Positions 24,796 through 33,263 of a DNA stretch of 46,006 nucleotides are shown here, piece after piece. The notes beneath the pieces are model-generated. The model made no database searches. It was given only the letters and a program-made list of their open reading frames with translations, and had not been told where the DNA came from. Origin of the DNA: an uncultured Oscillospiraceae bacterium (GTDB lineage: Bacteria > Bacillota > Clostridia > Oscillospirales > Ruminococcaceae); assembly GCA_910587465.1 (NCBI GenBank), contig CAJUMS010000017.1, positions 1-46,006 of the forward strand, written 5' to 3'. The stretch's first letter is position 1. The number at the start of each line of letters is the position of its first letter. Made by a program: the position numbers and the translations under genes.

Positions 24796-26910
24796 ATGAA
24801 CAAAGAATTCAGCTTGGCCAAGCGCGAAAACAATCCGCGACGCGACTTTATTATTGTAAATAAATTCCAGTCTAAGCACTTTCCCTCTGATCCACAGCAA
24901 ACGGCATTACATTGCAATTTTCTCGGTCAGGAGATTGTCAGGAGATGTCCGCAGGGCAATTGTTTGGCAATAATTTTTTCGGAAACGGCAGTCGGTATCG
25001 GCGCTCTTGCGGCTAAAGAATTAGGCTCGCGGTGTTTTCTGCTCAGCACGACGCGCGAGGAGCTGCCCGGATATTTTGAGAGATTATCATTTGAAGAAAC
25101 GCATAGCCATGCGCCGTTGCATACATTATGCATACGTCCCGAGATTGATTTCGGAAGCTTTTCCCATGTGTTTCTGATTGATGATGAGTTCACTACGGGA
25201 AATACCGCTATCTCACTTTACAAAGAGATTTCGGAAAAGTGCAGCTGTCCGTTCACAGCGGTGGCGTTTATAGCGAGCCTCGAGAGCTGCAAACGGTTTG
25301 AGGAAAACGGCATCAATGTAATTGCTGAGGAGAAGTTCAACGAAGCAAGCCTCGCACAATCTCAACGAAAATTTGATGACGATTTCGTTATAACCGACAA
25401 AAATCCCGACTATGATATATCTTTAAATTCGATTTTTGATATCCGTCTTGGGGTCAATTGCGGGGATTATTTTGACGAGTGCAAGCGGCTTTGCAATGTG
25501 ATTTTGGAACAATTGCACGAGCCGATATCCGCAGCGTGCTCAATTGAGATTATTGGCACGGAAGAGCTTTGTCTGCCGCCCATCATGATAGGGCTATTCC
25601 TCTGCGAAAAGGGGTTAACCGTGCGGGTTCACGGGGTCACGCGCAGTCCTATGCTGCCATCAGCGGAGGTTGATTATCCGATTCGGGAACGTGCCGCGCT
25701 GATAAGCTTATATAATCCCGAACGTAAAGTTTACATATATAATCGTTTTTTCAGCGATCTTACTATTGTAATAACAGACGCAGACTATCCGGATAATCAT
25801 GCGGTATCACGGCTTTGCGGAGCCTGCGGTGGAAAACAAGTCGCGTTGGTACGGTGGCGCGGACATTCAATGCGTACTTCGCTTAAAAGCGCGGATTGCC
25901 AGCTGCTGCTCAAGGATATTACGGGAAAAATCAAACCAATGCCTCCATGCGAACGCGAACTGTTAATTCGCAAAGGCGTACATTATTGCGAATTACTGCC
26001 TGCGGAACACCAACCCTCCGAAACCTATTTGCAGCAGTATAATGCGGGCTTGCGAACATGGGGACGTCAGACCGCAGAGTCTGTACGCGCGGTCGCCGAA
26101 AATATACTGGCGGCTAAGGGTGAAAACGTTGTCATAGTGTCGCTCGCTCGGGCGGGAACACCTGTCGGAGTACTGATAAAGCGTTATCTGAAGCAGTCTC
26201 ACGACGTTGATTGCGCTCATTATTCAATTTCGATAATTCGCGGACGCGGAATTGACCGTAACGCTATGCGATATATTTTAGCGCGGCATTCACCCGAAAA
26301 TATCCAATTTGTGGACGGCTGGACGGGTAAGGGCGCGATAACACGGCAGTTAAACGAGGCGCTTACGGAGTTTCCCGAGGTGGACGGTCGACTTGCAGTA
26401 CTTGCCGATCCCGCTGGGGTATGCGAAATTTACGGTACACGCAACGATATTTTCATTCCGTGCTCGTGCCTGAACAGTGTGGTTTCGGGATTGTTTTCGC
26501 GCACTGTGCTGCGCTCCGATCTGATTTCGGACAGCGATTTTCACGGTGCGGCATATTTTGAAGATCTGGAAGGCTCTGACAAGACCTATGAATTTATAGA
26601 CGCAATTGAACGCGAAATAGCTTTGTTACCACCATTTGAGGACTATGAATGTCTGCCGGCTGACGGCAAGGGATTGGAGGAAACCCGTAAGATTGCACAA
26701 AAATTCGGAGTTTTCGATCTTAATCTTGTCAAACCGAGCATTGGTGAAACCACTCGTGTTCTGTTGCGCAGAGTTCCGCGAGTGATACTTGTTAGGTCGC
26801 TTGAAAGCCCGTTAACAAAGCATTTACTTCAGTTGGCTGCGGAGAAATCCGTACCTGTTCAAGAGTACCCGCTCAGGCGCTATGAGGCTGTGGGGATCAT
26901 TGATAATTAG
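24796..26910 (+). CDS. Fusion: PRTase, TRSP, second PRTase/StiP and PELOTA domains (Ter-stress metabolite family)
   Basis: 704 aa from ATG 24796 (AAAGGTG upstream; a TTG at 24781 is less likely). In order: a phosphoribosyltransferase-type domain with PRPP loop FLIDDEFTTGNT (about 127-137); a middle domain containing the literal TRSP motif in VHGVTRSPMLPS (282-285); a second PRTase/StiP-type domain with SLARAGTPVG (about 450), RGRGID and the loop FVDGWTGKGAI (505-515); and a C-terminal ~60-aa L7Ae/PELOTA-like RNA-binding fold (RVILVRS ... EYPLRRYEAVGII). These four domains are known from the tellurite/Ter stress operons described by Aravind and co-workers, where they are proposed to make a nucleoside-like metabolite, normally as separate proteins. 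No terC/D/Z genes are in the window. Domain assignment is by motif memory, not by a search. Confidence 0.78.
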   Translation: MNKEFSLAKRENNPRRDFIIVNKFQSKHFPSDPQQTALHCNFLGQEIVRRCPQGNCLAIIFSETAVGIGALAAKELGSRCFLLSTTREELPGYFERLSFEETHSHAPLHTLCIRPEIDFGSFSHVFLIDDEFTTGNTAISLYKEISEKCSCPFTAVAFIASLESCKRFEENGINVIAEEKFNEASLAQSQRKFDDDFVITDKNPDYDISLNSIFDIRLGVNCGDYFDECKRLCNVILEQLHEPISAACSIEIIGTEELCLPPIMIGLFLCEKGLTVRVHGVTRSPMLPSAEVDYPIRERAALISLYNPERKVYIYNRFFSDLTIVITDADYPDNHAVSRLCGACGGKQVALVRWRGHSMRTSLKSADCQLLLKDITGKIKPMPPCERELLIRKGVHYCELLPAEHQPSETYLQQYNAGLRTWGRQTAESVRAVAENILAAKGENVVIVSLARAGTPVGVLIKRYLKQSHDVDCAHYSISIIRGRGIDRNAMRYILARHSPENIQFVDGWTGKGAITRQLNEALTEFPEVDGRLAVLADPAGVCEIYGTRNDIFIPCSCLNSVVSGLFSRTVLRSDLISDSDFHGAAYFEDLEGSDKTYEFIDAIEREIALLPPFEDYECLPADGKGLEETRKIAQKFGVFDLNLVKPSIGETTRVLLRRVPRVILVRSLESPLTKHLLQLAAEKSVPVQEYPLRRYEAVGIIDN

Positions 26911-26938
26911 TAAAAGTGCACAAAGAAAGGAGTTTTTT

Positions 26939-28186
26939 ATGACTGCATTTACAACAGCGGATATTCTGCTCCCAAGGCTCACTGCCGAGGGAATGAGCAA
27001 ATGGGCAGTCGTCGCATGTGATCAGTACACCGGCGAGCCCGAGTATTGGGAGAAGGTACGCGAGATAGTGGGCAGAGCGCCATCGGCGCTTGATCTGATA
27101 CTGCCGGAGGCGTATCTTGACGAGCCTAACTGCGAGGAGCATATCGCGAAAATTCATGAGAATATGACAAATTATCTAAAGAATGATTTGTTCAATGTGT
27201 ACAACGACTGCTTTATCCTGACAACGCGCACACAGGCTGACGGCAGGCTGCGGGTAGGCTTGGTTGGCGCGATCGACCTTGAAATGTACGATTACAATAA
27301 GGGCAGTAAATCACAAGTCCGCGCCACCGAGGCTACGGTCGCCGAGCGTATCCCTCCTAGGGTCAAGATCCGCATGAATGCGCCGCTTGAATTGCCGCAT
27401 ATCATGATACTGATCGACGATGTGCAAAATACCGTTATCGAGCCGTTGCTTGAGAAAAAATTACAGACTGTATACGATTTTGAGCTCATGCAGAACGGCG
27501 GACATCTGAAGGGCTCGGTTGTCGACGAAGACAGCGCTCGCGAGGTTTTAGCGGCTCTGGACAAGCTCGCCGATAAGAACACGTTCAACAGGCGTTACGG
27601 GCTGCAAAACGAGGACGTTCTGCTGTACGCTATGGGCGACGGCAACCACTCGCTCGCGACCGCGAAGGAGTGCTACGAACAGAAAAAGCGCACGAACAGT
27701 CCCGACGCGGAGCTTGCGCGTTACGCGCTGGTAGAGGTGGTAAACCTGCACTCACCCGCGCTGGAATTCGAGGCTATACACAGAGTAATCACCGAGGTAG
27801 ATACCGACGACCTTATGTGCAAAATGACAAACTCACTCGGGCTGACGGAGGACGGGGAGCAGAAATTCTCCGTGGTGCTTGGCGATAAAACGCGCGAATT
27901 CGGCATAACAAAGCCAACTTCAAACCTCACAGTAGGTTCGCTTCAAACGTTCCTTGACGATTATCTGCGCAAAAACGGCGGAAAGATAGACTACATACAC
28001 GGCGAGGACGTTGTCCGCAGACTGTGTGCGGAGGACTCCGCTATTGGCTTCCTTCTGCCGTCGATGAAGAAATCGGAGCTGTTCCCGACCGTTATCAAGG
28101 ACGGCGCGCTGCCGCGTAAAACGTTTAGTATGGGTCATGCGCATGATAAGCGGTTTTACTGTGAAGCTAGAATTATAATAAAATAA
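26939..28186 (+). CDS. DUF1015 family protein
   Basis: 415 aa from ATG 26939, with AAAGGAG upstream; the longer open frame to 26882 overlaps the PRTase fusion and lacks an RBS. Family features: WAVVACDQYTGEPEYWE near residue 20, a central MGDGNHSLATAKECYE (DUF1015 proteins usually show a DGxH/GNH-type motif here) and a HGEDVVRRL block near the end. The biochemical role is not settled, though the DGNH segment resembles catalytic loops of ParB/SerK-type kinases. It lies 28 nt after the PRTase fusion, in the same orientation, so operon membership is likely. In other genomes this family often sits near serine genes, which is not the case here. Confidence 0.85.
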   Translation: MTAFTTADILLPRLTAEGMSKWAVVACDQYTGEPEYWEKVREIVGRAPSALDLILPEAYLDEPNCEEHIAKIHENMTNYLKNDLFNVYNDCFILTTRTQADGRLRVGLVGAIDLEMYDYNKGSKSQVRATEATVAERIPPRVKIRMNAPLELPHIMILIDDVQNTVIEPLLEKKLQTVYDFELMQNGGHLKGSVVDEDSAREVLAALDKLADKNTFNRRYGLQNEDVLLYAMGDGNHSLATAKECYEQKKRTNSPDAELARYALVEVVNLHSPALEFEAIHRVITEVDTDDLMCKMTNSLGLTEDGEQKFSVVLGDKTREFGITKPTSNLTVGSLQTFLDDYLRKNGGKIDYIHGEDVVRRLCAEDSAIGFLLPSMKKSELFPTVIKDGALPRKTFSMGHAHDKRFYCEARIIIK

Positions 28187-28225
28187 TAAAATGTATATTA
28201 AAAATATAAATTTATGAGGTGTTAT

Positions 28226-28813
28226 ATGAAGTGCAAATGTCCGTGTTGCGGATTTTATACGTTTGACGAACCGCTTAACAATGCGGTCGGAGATATCTGC
28301 CCCGTTTGTTTTTGGGAGATTGATCTAATCGTCCGCGATGAGGATAAGCCGAGCGGCGCAAATCACGGGTTGTCGCTGAACGAGTGCCGCGACAATTACA
28401 TACGCTTTAGCGCTTGTACCGAGGAAATGGCGAAGCACACCCGCAAGCCCCGCGGCGACGAGCTTTGCGCCGACGGCAAGCCTCAGAGCTTTTTTGAACA
28501 GGGGCTCAAGGGCGGCTGCTATCACGAGTTCGCAAGAGGAAAATGGGACGGCAAAACGCATTGGAGCGCCGATGCGCTCTTTCTGGACGACGATCTGTTC
28601 AACGCCCTGGGCTTGTATCGCGACGTTTTTGGCAAGGTCTTTGAGGCCTATAACAACTATGGACCCAATCGGGTTACGCGCGAGGACTGGGATAAGCTTT
28701 ACGTACTCGCCAAGGAGTGCGGCGGCGCGGTCGCGGAGATGTTCGGCGAGCTCTCGGTGTGGGCTGAGGAAAATTTTGCCGAGTTTAAGGAATTCTGGAT
28801 ATTGGGGGTATAA
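28226..28813 (+). CDS. CPCC-type cysteine-rich zinc-ribbon protein
   Basis: 195 aa from ATG 28226, 5 nt after AGGTG; an ATG at 28214 would lie before that site. The N-terminus is the CPCC family signature: CKCPCCGFYTFDEP, then GDICPVCFWEID (two CxxC pairs forming a zinc ribbon), followed by GANHGLSLNECRDNYIRF. The remaining ~110 residues are acidic and aromatic (WDGKTHWSADALFLDDD ... EEWILGV-like end) and unfamiliar. CPCC proteins are of unknown function and are sometimes found as immunity-type proteins in polymorphic toxin loci; no toxin is adjacent here. It follows DUF1015 by 39 nt and precedes the PAS gene by 2 nt. Confidence 0.8.
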   Translation: MKCKCPCCGFYTFDEPLNNAVGDICPVCFWEIDLIVRDEDKPSGANHGLSLNECRDNYIRFSACTEEMAKHTRKPRGDELCADGKPQSFFEQGLKGGCYHEFARGKWDGKTHWSADALFLDDDLFNALGLYRDVFGKVFEAYNNYGPNRVTREDWDKLYVLAKECGGAVAEMFGELSVWAEENFAEFKEFWILGV

Positions 28814-28815
28814 AA

Positions 28816-29187
28816 ATGGAACTTTCACAATTTTTCAAGAGCGTTATTGATCAGGACTGCGCGGCAGTCGTCATCTGCAATTTGCAGCACGAGATCATCT
28901 ATATGAACGCAGCAGCCGTCGAGCGCTACAAAAAGCATGGAGATCTTCTCGGTAAGAGTCTGCTAGACTGTCACTCGCCCGCGTCCAACGAAACAATAAA
29001 GCGCGTTATCGCATGGTTTGCCGCCGATAACGCGCATAATATCGTGTATACCTTTCGCAACGAAAAGGAGAACAAGGACGTGTACATGGTCGCGCTACGC
29101 GACGAGGACGGCACGCTTATCGGCTACTACGAAAAGCACGAGTACCGCACCGCAGAGACAATGCCGCTGTACGAGCTCGCGGATTAA
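28816..29187 (+). CDS. Small single PAS-domain protein
   Basis: 123 aa that is almost entirely one PAS fold: CAAVVICNLQHEIIYMNAAA, then GKSLLDCHSP, and ending VYMVALRDEDGTLIGYYEKHEY. No output domain follows, so it probably works as a sensory or binding partner; ligand unknown. GGGGG precedes the ATG, and it begins 2 nt after the CPCC gene, so the two are co-translated. Its last four bases overlap the convergent alpha-galactosidase gene tail to tail. Confidence 0.8.
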   Translation: MELSQFFKSVIDQDCAAVVICNLQHEIIYMNAAAVERYKKHGDLLGKSLLDCHSPASNETIKRVIAWFAADNAHNIVYTFRNEKENKDVYMVALRDEDGTLIGYYEKHEYRTAETMPLYELAD

Positions 29188-30443
29188 ATCAGTTTATACG
29201 CCTTTGCACCGTGCGGAGCGATCTGCACGGTGAGCTTTTCTTCAAGCCGCCCTTTCTTGCCCGACCACAGTTCCTCGAAGGTCACGGGCTGTTCTATCTC
29301 CAGGTCGGAGAGCGGTATCACAACCGTTCCCAAAACATCTCCCGCGTTGAATACGGCGGCGTACTGACCGCCGTCGGCACACTGCGCCGTCCAGAGAATA
29401 TACTCGTTTCCGCCGACCGTGCGACGCCACACCTGATGTGAATGCCGCGCCGACTTGTGCATAGCGAGAATACGCTCGTTGGTGAGCAGGCTCATCGTAA
29501 ACTCGTCAAAGCCTGTCATCTCTCCGCCGATCATCAGCGGCGATCTGAATATGCTCCAGAGGGTCAGCATGGTAATTTGCTCGTCCTCGGTGAATTTCGT
29601 GCAGTTAGCCTTGTCGTAGTCCTGCAAAATAGGGCCTATCGGCAGCATATCCGCGTCGGGGAAATGACCCGAGCCCGCGTGTACCGCCCACTTCTCGGCG
29701 CGCTCGAACATTGCGTACAGCAACTCCCATTTATCCCAGAAATCGTCGGTAATTCTCCACATATTGGATATTCTCTTGTATAGCTCCGCCTTTTCAAGCA
29801 CTGCGGGTCCGGGAGACAGGCTCAGCACCATATCCCGACCACAGTCGTGCAGCGCCTTGCTCAGCATTATCAGCTCTTCCTCCTCGTGAGGGAGCTCGCG
29901 GCAGATGTCGTCACACTTGATGAAGTCCACGCCCCACGACGCGTACAGCTCGAAAATGCTGTCATAGTACGCGCGGGCACCGTCCTTTGACGGGTCAACG
30001 CCGTACATATCTGTATTCCACGCGCAAATGCTCGCGGTTTTGGCAACCTCGCGTGCAGTCTTGTCCGTGCCTTTGATCTTGCAGTTTCTGTGAACGGCTT
30101 GACGTGGAATTCCACGCATTATATGAATACCGAACTTCAGCCCGAGCGAGTGTACGTACTCGGCAAGCGGCGCGAAGCCCTTCCCCCCTGCCGACGACGG
30201 AAATCGGTTCTCGGCGGGCAGTAGACGTCCGTATTCGTCCATACACAGATCAGCGAAAGGACGGTATTCGTGCGATTTGGCGTTCGGCTCGGACCACTGA
30301 ATATCGACGACTATGTACTCCCAACCGTATTTTTTCAGGTGTACGGACATAAACTCCGCGTTTTTTCGTACCGTTTCCTCCGTTACGGACGCTCCGTAGC
30401 AGTCCCAACTATTCCAGCCCATGGGCGGCGTTTTTGCAATCAT
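29184..30443 (-). CDS. GH27 alpha-galactosidase-like glycoside hydrolase
   Basis: 419 aa, no signal peptide, so probably cytosolic. It opens with the GH27 signature PPMGWNSWDCYGASV, continues YIVVDIQWSE, GLKFGIHIMRGIPRQAV, and has the nucleophile region GVDFIKCDDI (Asp178) and the acid/base region MWRITDDFWDKW (Asp233). The C-terminal ~100 residues form the usual beta-domain. GH27 retains configuration and cleaves terminal alpha-galactose or related sugars; the KCDD rather than KYDN reading at the nucleophile and the intracellular location suggest an oligosaccharide substrate. It has a promoter of its own and GGAGG before the ATG. Its end overlaps the PAS gene by 4 nt. Confidence 0.92.
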   Translation of the reverse strand: MIAKTPPMGWNSWDCYGASVTEETVRKNAEFMSVHLKKYGWEYIVVDIQWSEPNAKSHEYRPFADLCMDEYGRLLPAENRFPSSAGGKGFAPLAEYVHSLGLKFGIHIMRGIPRQAVHRNCKIKGTDKTAREVAKTASICAWNTDMYGVDPSKDGARAYYDSIFELYASWGVDFIKCDDICRELPHEEEELIMLSKALHDCGRDMVLSLSPGPAVLEKAELYKRISNMWRITDDFWDKWELLYAMFERAEKWAVHAGSGHFPDADMLPIGPILQDYDKANCTKFTEDEQITMLTLWSIFRSPLMIGGEMTGFDEFTMSLLTNERILAMHKSARHSHQVWRRTVGGNEYILWTAQCADGGQYAAVFNAGDVLGTVVIPLSDLEIEQPVTFEELWSGKKGRLEEKLTVQIAPHGAKAYKLI

Positions 30444-30479
30444 TATCGTTACCTCCGAATTTCACTTATTTTAAGGTCA

Positions 30480-30508
30480 ATTATAGCATATTTTCCCCCA
30501 AAAATCAA
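30480..30508 (-). promoter_or_regulatory. Promoter of the GH27 gene
   Basis: Minus strand: TTGATT (30508-30503), 17-bp spacer, TATAAT (30485-30480), about 37 nt before the ATG at 30443. It lies in the 68-base gap after the DUF3810 gene. Confidence 0.85.
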
Positions 30509-30511
30509 TAT

Positions 30512-31627
30512 TTACAGCTTTTCCGCGTAATATGCGAGAATAAGCTCGGTAACGCGACCGTAGCTAAGTCCTCCGTCGGCTACACCCTGCACCTTGATAA
30601 AGCCATCGTTGACCGCACTTGATACCTGCGATACAGAAACTGAGACCTCACCGACCTTGACCTCGACCTCATGATCGCGTATGTACTTGTTTTCGGAATC
30701 AAAATCGGCGATCATTTCCTCGGAGAGCATATCGCGAGCTTGTAGCCACATATCAATATCGTAGGCGAAAAGCGCGTTGGAGCAGTACTTGAATGCCTGC
30801 ATATAGCCCGAGTAGCGGAATTCGGGATATTCGCTGTTGATACAGGACAGGAACGCGAGGAAATTGCATTCGTTCTCAAAGGCTATCCCGCGGGAGTGAG
30901 CGCTTTCGTGAGCGGCGGTGTATGGTATTGAAAAGTCGGGCTGCGCGGTGTTCACGTTGCACTCCGCGAAGAACGGGAAGTACATTCCCGTGATCAAGGT
31001 GTACGACCACGGCTCGGAGAGCATAACGGGCTTCTGCCGCCAAATCGCCGTCCACAGGAATGGATACTCGCCGACAAGCTTGTCGTAACCACTGCCTGTG
31101 CGCGTCAGCTCCTCGTAAATGCTCTCGGAGAACTGCATACAGCCGTTTTCGTCGACATCAAGCTCCTTGTGGGCCTCTGCCGCGCCTTTGGCTAACTCCT
31201 CGCACACAGCGAGCAGAAACTCGGGAGACTTCCGCGAGGTGTCCAGATCCATTATTTGTTCCACGGGATAGCGGTAGTAATTCGCGCCATGGCAGATCAT
31301 GTATATAAGGCTCGCGAACGACAACACGCCGCCAAGGAACCGCCCTGCGCTCAGCAGGGTCTTTCCGCGATTTTTGCTCTTTTTCAGCTTAATTATAAGC
31401 AGCACGATAAGGAATATCACCAGCGGCACAGCAAGCACTACGAGTAACTCCGTAAGCGAGATTGGAATAAGCGACGTGAAAAAACCTATTGGCACTGTGA
31501 TGATCTTGAACAGCCACCTTGAGCATACATATTCGGTGAACGCGGGAAAATACGGCAGTAAAAAATACATTGACGCAGACAATATCAACGGAATAAATAT
31601 CCATGCAACTTTAAAAAACTTTTTCAT
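30512..31627 (-). CDS. DUF3810 membrane protein with HExxH motif
   Basis: 371 aa. Three membrane helices occupy the N-terminus (about 8-30, 40-85, 105-120), followed by an outer or cytosolic catalytic-looking domain. That domain contains YTAAHESAHSRGIAFENECN: HESAH matches the HExxH zinc-metallopeptidase motif, with a downstream Glu as a possible third ligand. The FLAFLSCINSEYPEFRYSGY block is characteristic of DUF3810. No substrate is known. The protein is divergent from the gene at 31763 and upstream of GH27 on the same strand, 68 nt apart with a separate promoter for the latter. Confidence 0.83.
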   Translation of the reverse strand: MKKFFKVAWIFIPLILSASMYFLLPYFPAFTEYVCSRWLFKIITVPIGFFTSLIPISLTELLVVLAVPLVIFLIVLLIIKLKKSKNRGKTLLSAGRFLGGVLSFASLIYMICHGANYYRYPVEQIMDLDTSRKSPEFLLAVCEELAKGAAEAHKELDVDENGCMQFSESIYEELTRTGSGYDKLVGEYPFLWTAIWRQKPVMLSEPWSYTLITGMYFPFFAECNVNTAQPDFSIPYTAAHESAHSRGIAFENECNFLAFLSCINSEYPEFRYSGYMQAFKYCSNALFAYDIDMWLQARDMLSEEMIADFDSENKYIRDHEVEVKVGEVSVSVSQVSSAVNDGFIKVQGVADGGLSYGRVTELILAYYAEKL

Positions 31628-31694
31628 TGCCTATCCTTTCAGTAAAATTTCGTGAGTGTTTTTTATATATTTTTCACAAAAAAACTTAAAAATT

Positions 31695-31723
31695 TTGACA
31701 TTGCGTGTGTTTTGTGCTAAAAT
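31695..31723 (+). promoter_or_regulatory. Promoter of the unknown gene at 31763
   Basis: TTGACA (31695-31700), 17-bp spacer, TAAAAT (31718-31723), then GAAGGTGAT and the ATG at 31763. Confidence 0.85.
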
Positions 31724-31762
31724 ATAGATGGGTCAAATTTTTCTTTAAAAGAAGGTGATCTC

Positions 31763-32347
31763 ATGAGGTTTTCAGAAACCGAGACCGATTGGCTCTCCGA
31801 ATATCTTCAGGATATTGAGGTAGCCAATAATGAGCTTATCGAAAAAAATTTCTTCGCCGACCCCAAGTCCGTGATTTGCGATATATACGTCCTGCCCTCG
31901 CACAACCACCAGACCTTTTACGGAAAACTGACAGCAGAGCGTGGTTTTTATAAGATCATATTCGCCAAAGCGATACAGAACTCGATTTGGTTTTCAGAGC
32001 CGATTTATATGTACCGTTTCGAGGAGGCTAAGCGATTTGAGAACCACCCTATGAAGAAAGGGCGCATAATCTGCCGCGCAAAGCTCATGGACAAAGCACT
32101 GATAAACCGTCTTCTGTTCACGGTCGAGAAGCTTTCCGAGCGTCAGCCTGCCGAGACGGTCTTGCCGACACTCGACGGAGTGTTCACAGCTGTACGAACG
32201 TATGAGAACGGCATTGTTTCACGGAAAATCATGTATACCGATCCCGAAAAGCTCTCGTTCTGCGATAACGCAGGCAATCAAGAAGCACTGGATTTTCTTG
32301 GAAATCTTTACCTGTACATCGAAAAAATTATCGGGATAGGCGACTAA
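31763..32347 (+). CDS. Hypothetical protein
   Basis: 194 aa, soluble, no signal peptide or membrane helix, no cysteine clusters. It has alternating charged and aromatic beta-type segments (VICDIYVLPSHNHQTFYGKL, RGFYKIIFAKAIQNSIWF) and two helical C-terminal stretches. A strong RBS (GAAGGTGAT) and a near-perfect promoter support that it is real. I do not recognise a family. It stands alone between the DUF3810 gene and the tRNA cluster. Confidence 0.7.
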   Translation: MRFSETETDWLSEYLQDIEVANNELIEKNFFADPKSVICDIYVLPSHNHQTFYGKLTAERGFYKIIFAKAIQNSIWFSEPIYMYRFEEAKRFENHPMKKGRIICRAKLMDKALINRLLFTVEKLSERQPAETVLPTLDGVFTAVRTYENGIVSRKIMYTDPEKLSFCDNAGNQEALDFLGNLYLYIEKIIGIGD

Positions 32348-32499
32348 AAAATCTCCAGTTCGTTTTTTCGGTTGGTTATTTCTGCCTTTTGATTATTTTC
32401 CGTTATTTAATACTATTGGTAATAAATATTTGTATATAATTTAACATTTTATACCGTTGGTATTTGCAGCACATCCAACCTCATAGTATGGATTTTACA

Positions 32500-32540
32500 A
32501 AACAAAATCAGCAAACCGCACTACTATACGGTTTGCTGAT
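32500..32540 (-). terminator. Terminator of the tRNA-Met/tRNA-Glu unit
   Basis: Minus strand: ATCAGCAAACCG pairs perfectly over 12 bp with CGGTTTGCTGAT around a 10-nt loop, followed by TTTGTTTT. It begins 9 bases past the tRNA-Glu 3' end. Confidence 0.92.
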
Positions 32541-32548
32541 AGAAATTA

Positions 32549-32623
32549 TGGTGACCCGTACGGGAATTGAACCCATGATTCCGCCGTGAAAGGGCGATGT
32601 CTTAACCTCTTGACCAACGGGCC
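32549..32623 (-). tRNA. tRNA-Glu (anticodon TTC)
   Basis: 75 nt including an encoded CCA. The acceptor arms GGCCCGT and ACGGGTC pair, the anticodon loop reads CTTTCAC (anticodon TTC) within the stem CGCC/GGCG, and the T-arm holds GGGTTCAATTCCC. It is the second gene of the tRNA-Met/Glu transcript. Confidence 0.95.
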
Positions 32624-32628
32624 GAGGG

Positions 32629-32705
32629 TGGTAGCGGCAGTCGGATTTGAACCAACGACACCCTGGGTATGAACCAAGTGCTCTAGCCAACTGAGCTATG
32701 CCGCC
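32629..32705 (-). tRNA. tRNA-Met (anticodon CAT)
   Basis: 77 nt with encoded CCA. Acceptor GGCGGCA pairs with TGCCGCT allowing a wobble pair, the D-arm reads AGCTCAGTTGGCTAGAGC, and the anticodon loop TTCATAC carries CAT. The form resembles elongator Met rather than initiator (normal first base pair). tRNA-Ile with a modified CAT anticodon is a less likely alternative. Five bases separate it from tRNA-Glu. Confidence 0.92.
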
Positions 32706-32733
32706 ATATAAATAAAATCTTAACGACTAAATT

Positions 32734-32762
32734 ATTATACCACATAATGCGGAATTTGTCAA
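32734..32762 (-). promoter_or_regulatory. Perfect consensus promoter of the tRNA-Met/Glu unit
   Basis: Minus strand: TTGACA (32762-32757), 17-bp spacer, TATAAT (32739-32734), about 30 nt before the tRNA-Met 5' end. Confidence 0.92.
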
Positions 32763-32868
32763 GTACTTTTTTGTTTTTTGGATATGTCAAAAAAAGGCTA
32801 AAAAAATAATAAAATATGTGTATATTTTACGAATTGATGCAAAAAATATTCTTTGTCAGGAAAACATA

Positions 32869-32897
32869 TTGACAAAAAAAAGATAATATGTTATAAT
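32869..32897 (+). promoter_or_regulatory. Perfect consensus promoter of tRNA-Gln
   Basis: TTGACA (32869-32874), 17-bp spacer rich in A, TATAAT (32892-32897), 16 nt before the tRNA-Gln 5' end. Confidence 0.92.
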
Positions 32898-32913
32898 AAA
32901 TATCGTTAATTAT

Positions 32914-32989
32914 TGGGGCGTCGCCAAGCGGTAAGGCAGTGGACTCTGACTCCACCATTTCGAGGGTTCAAATCCTTCCGCCCCAACCA
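32914..32989 (+). tRNA. tRNA-Gln (anticodon CTG)
   Basis: 76 nt with encoded CCA. Acceptor TGGGGCG pairs with CGCCCCA, discriminator A; the anticodon stem GTGGA/TCCAC encloses CTCTGAC (anticodon CTG), and the T-arm reads GAGGGTTCAAATCCTTC. It is a single-gene unit. The accessory DNA starts directly behind it, so its 3' end is a candidate integration site. Confidence 0.95.
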
Positions 32990-33005
32990 CCTAATTGCTA
33001 CCAAA

Positions 33006-33058
33006 AAGATTTTATGCCCACAAACGGTTGTGCAAAGCCATTTGTGGGCATAAATCTT
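33006..33058 (+). terminator. Long hairpin, probable terminator of tRNA-Gln
   Basis: AAGATTTTATGCCCACAAA pairs with TTTGTGGGCATAAATCTT (one bulged base) around a ~16-nt loop, 17 bases after the tRNA. The T-tail is weak, so it may also be a bidirectional barrier or an element end. Confidence 0.5.
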
Positions 33059-33104
33059 GTAAAAACAGGATTTACCGTCCACTGATATTTTTAACGCGAA
33101 AAAG

Positions 33105-33235
33105 GACTTGATCCCTCGATTACAAAATTTTCCTGGTTGAAATTGGATATTTTGACCGCATTATGCTGCGCAAAACGCTATCGCCTGTGAAAAATTTCTC
33201 GTTCACGAGAGATTGTTCACGGGCGTCTTTTTATT
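33105..33235. repeat. Degenerate copy of the hairpin-rich repeat (partial)
   Basis: Shares TACAAAATTTT...GGTTGAA with the copies at 33264 and 38213, and ends in the same kind of hairpin: CGCCTGTGA...TCTCG/CGAGA...TTCAC.GGCG followed by CTTTTT (33190-33234). It is clearly related but more diverged. Confidence 0.5.
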
Positions 33236-33263
33236 ACATAGGGTTTTGACAAAAAGATTTTTA

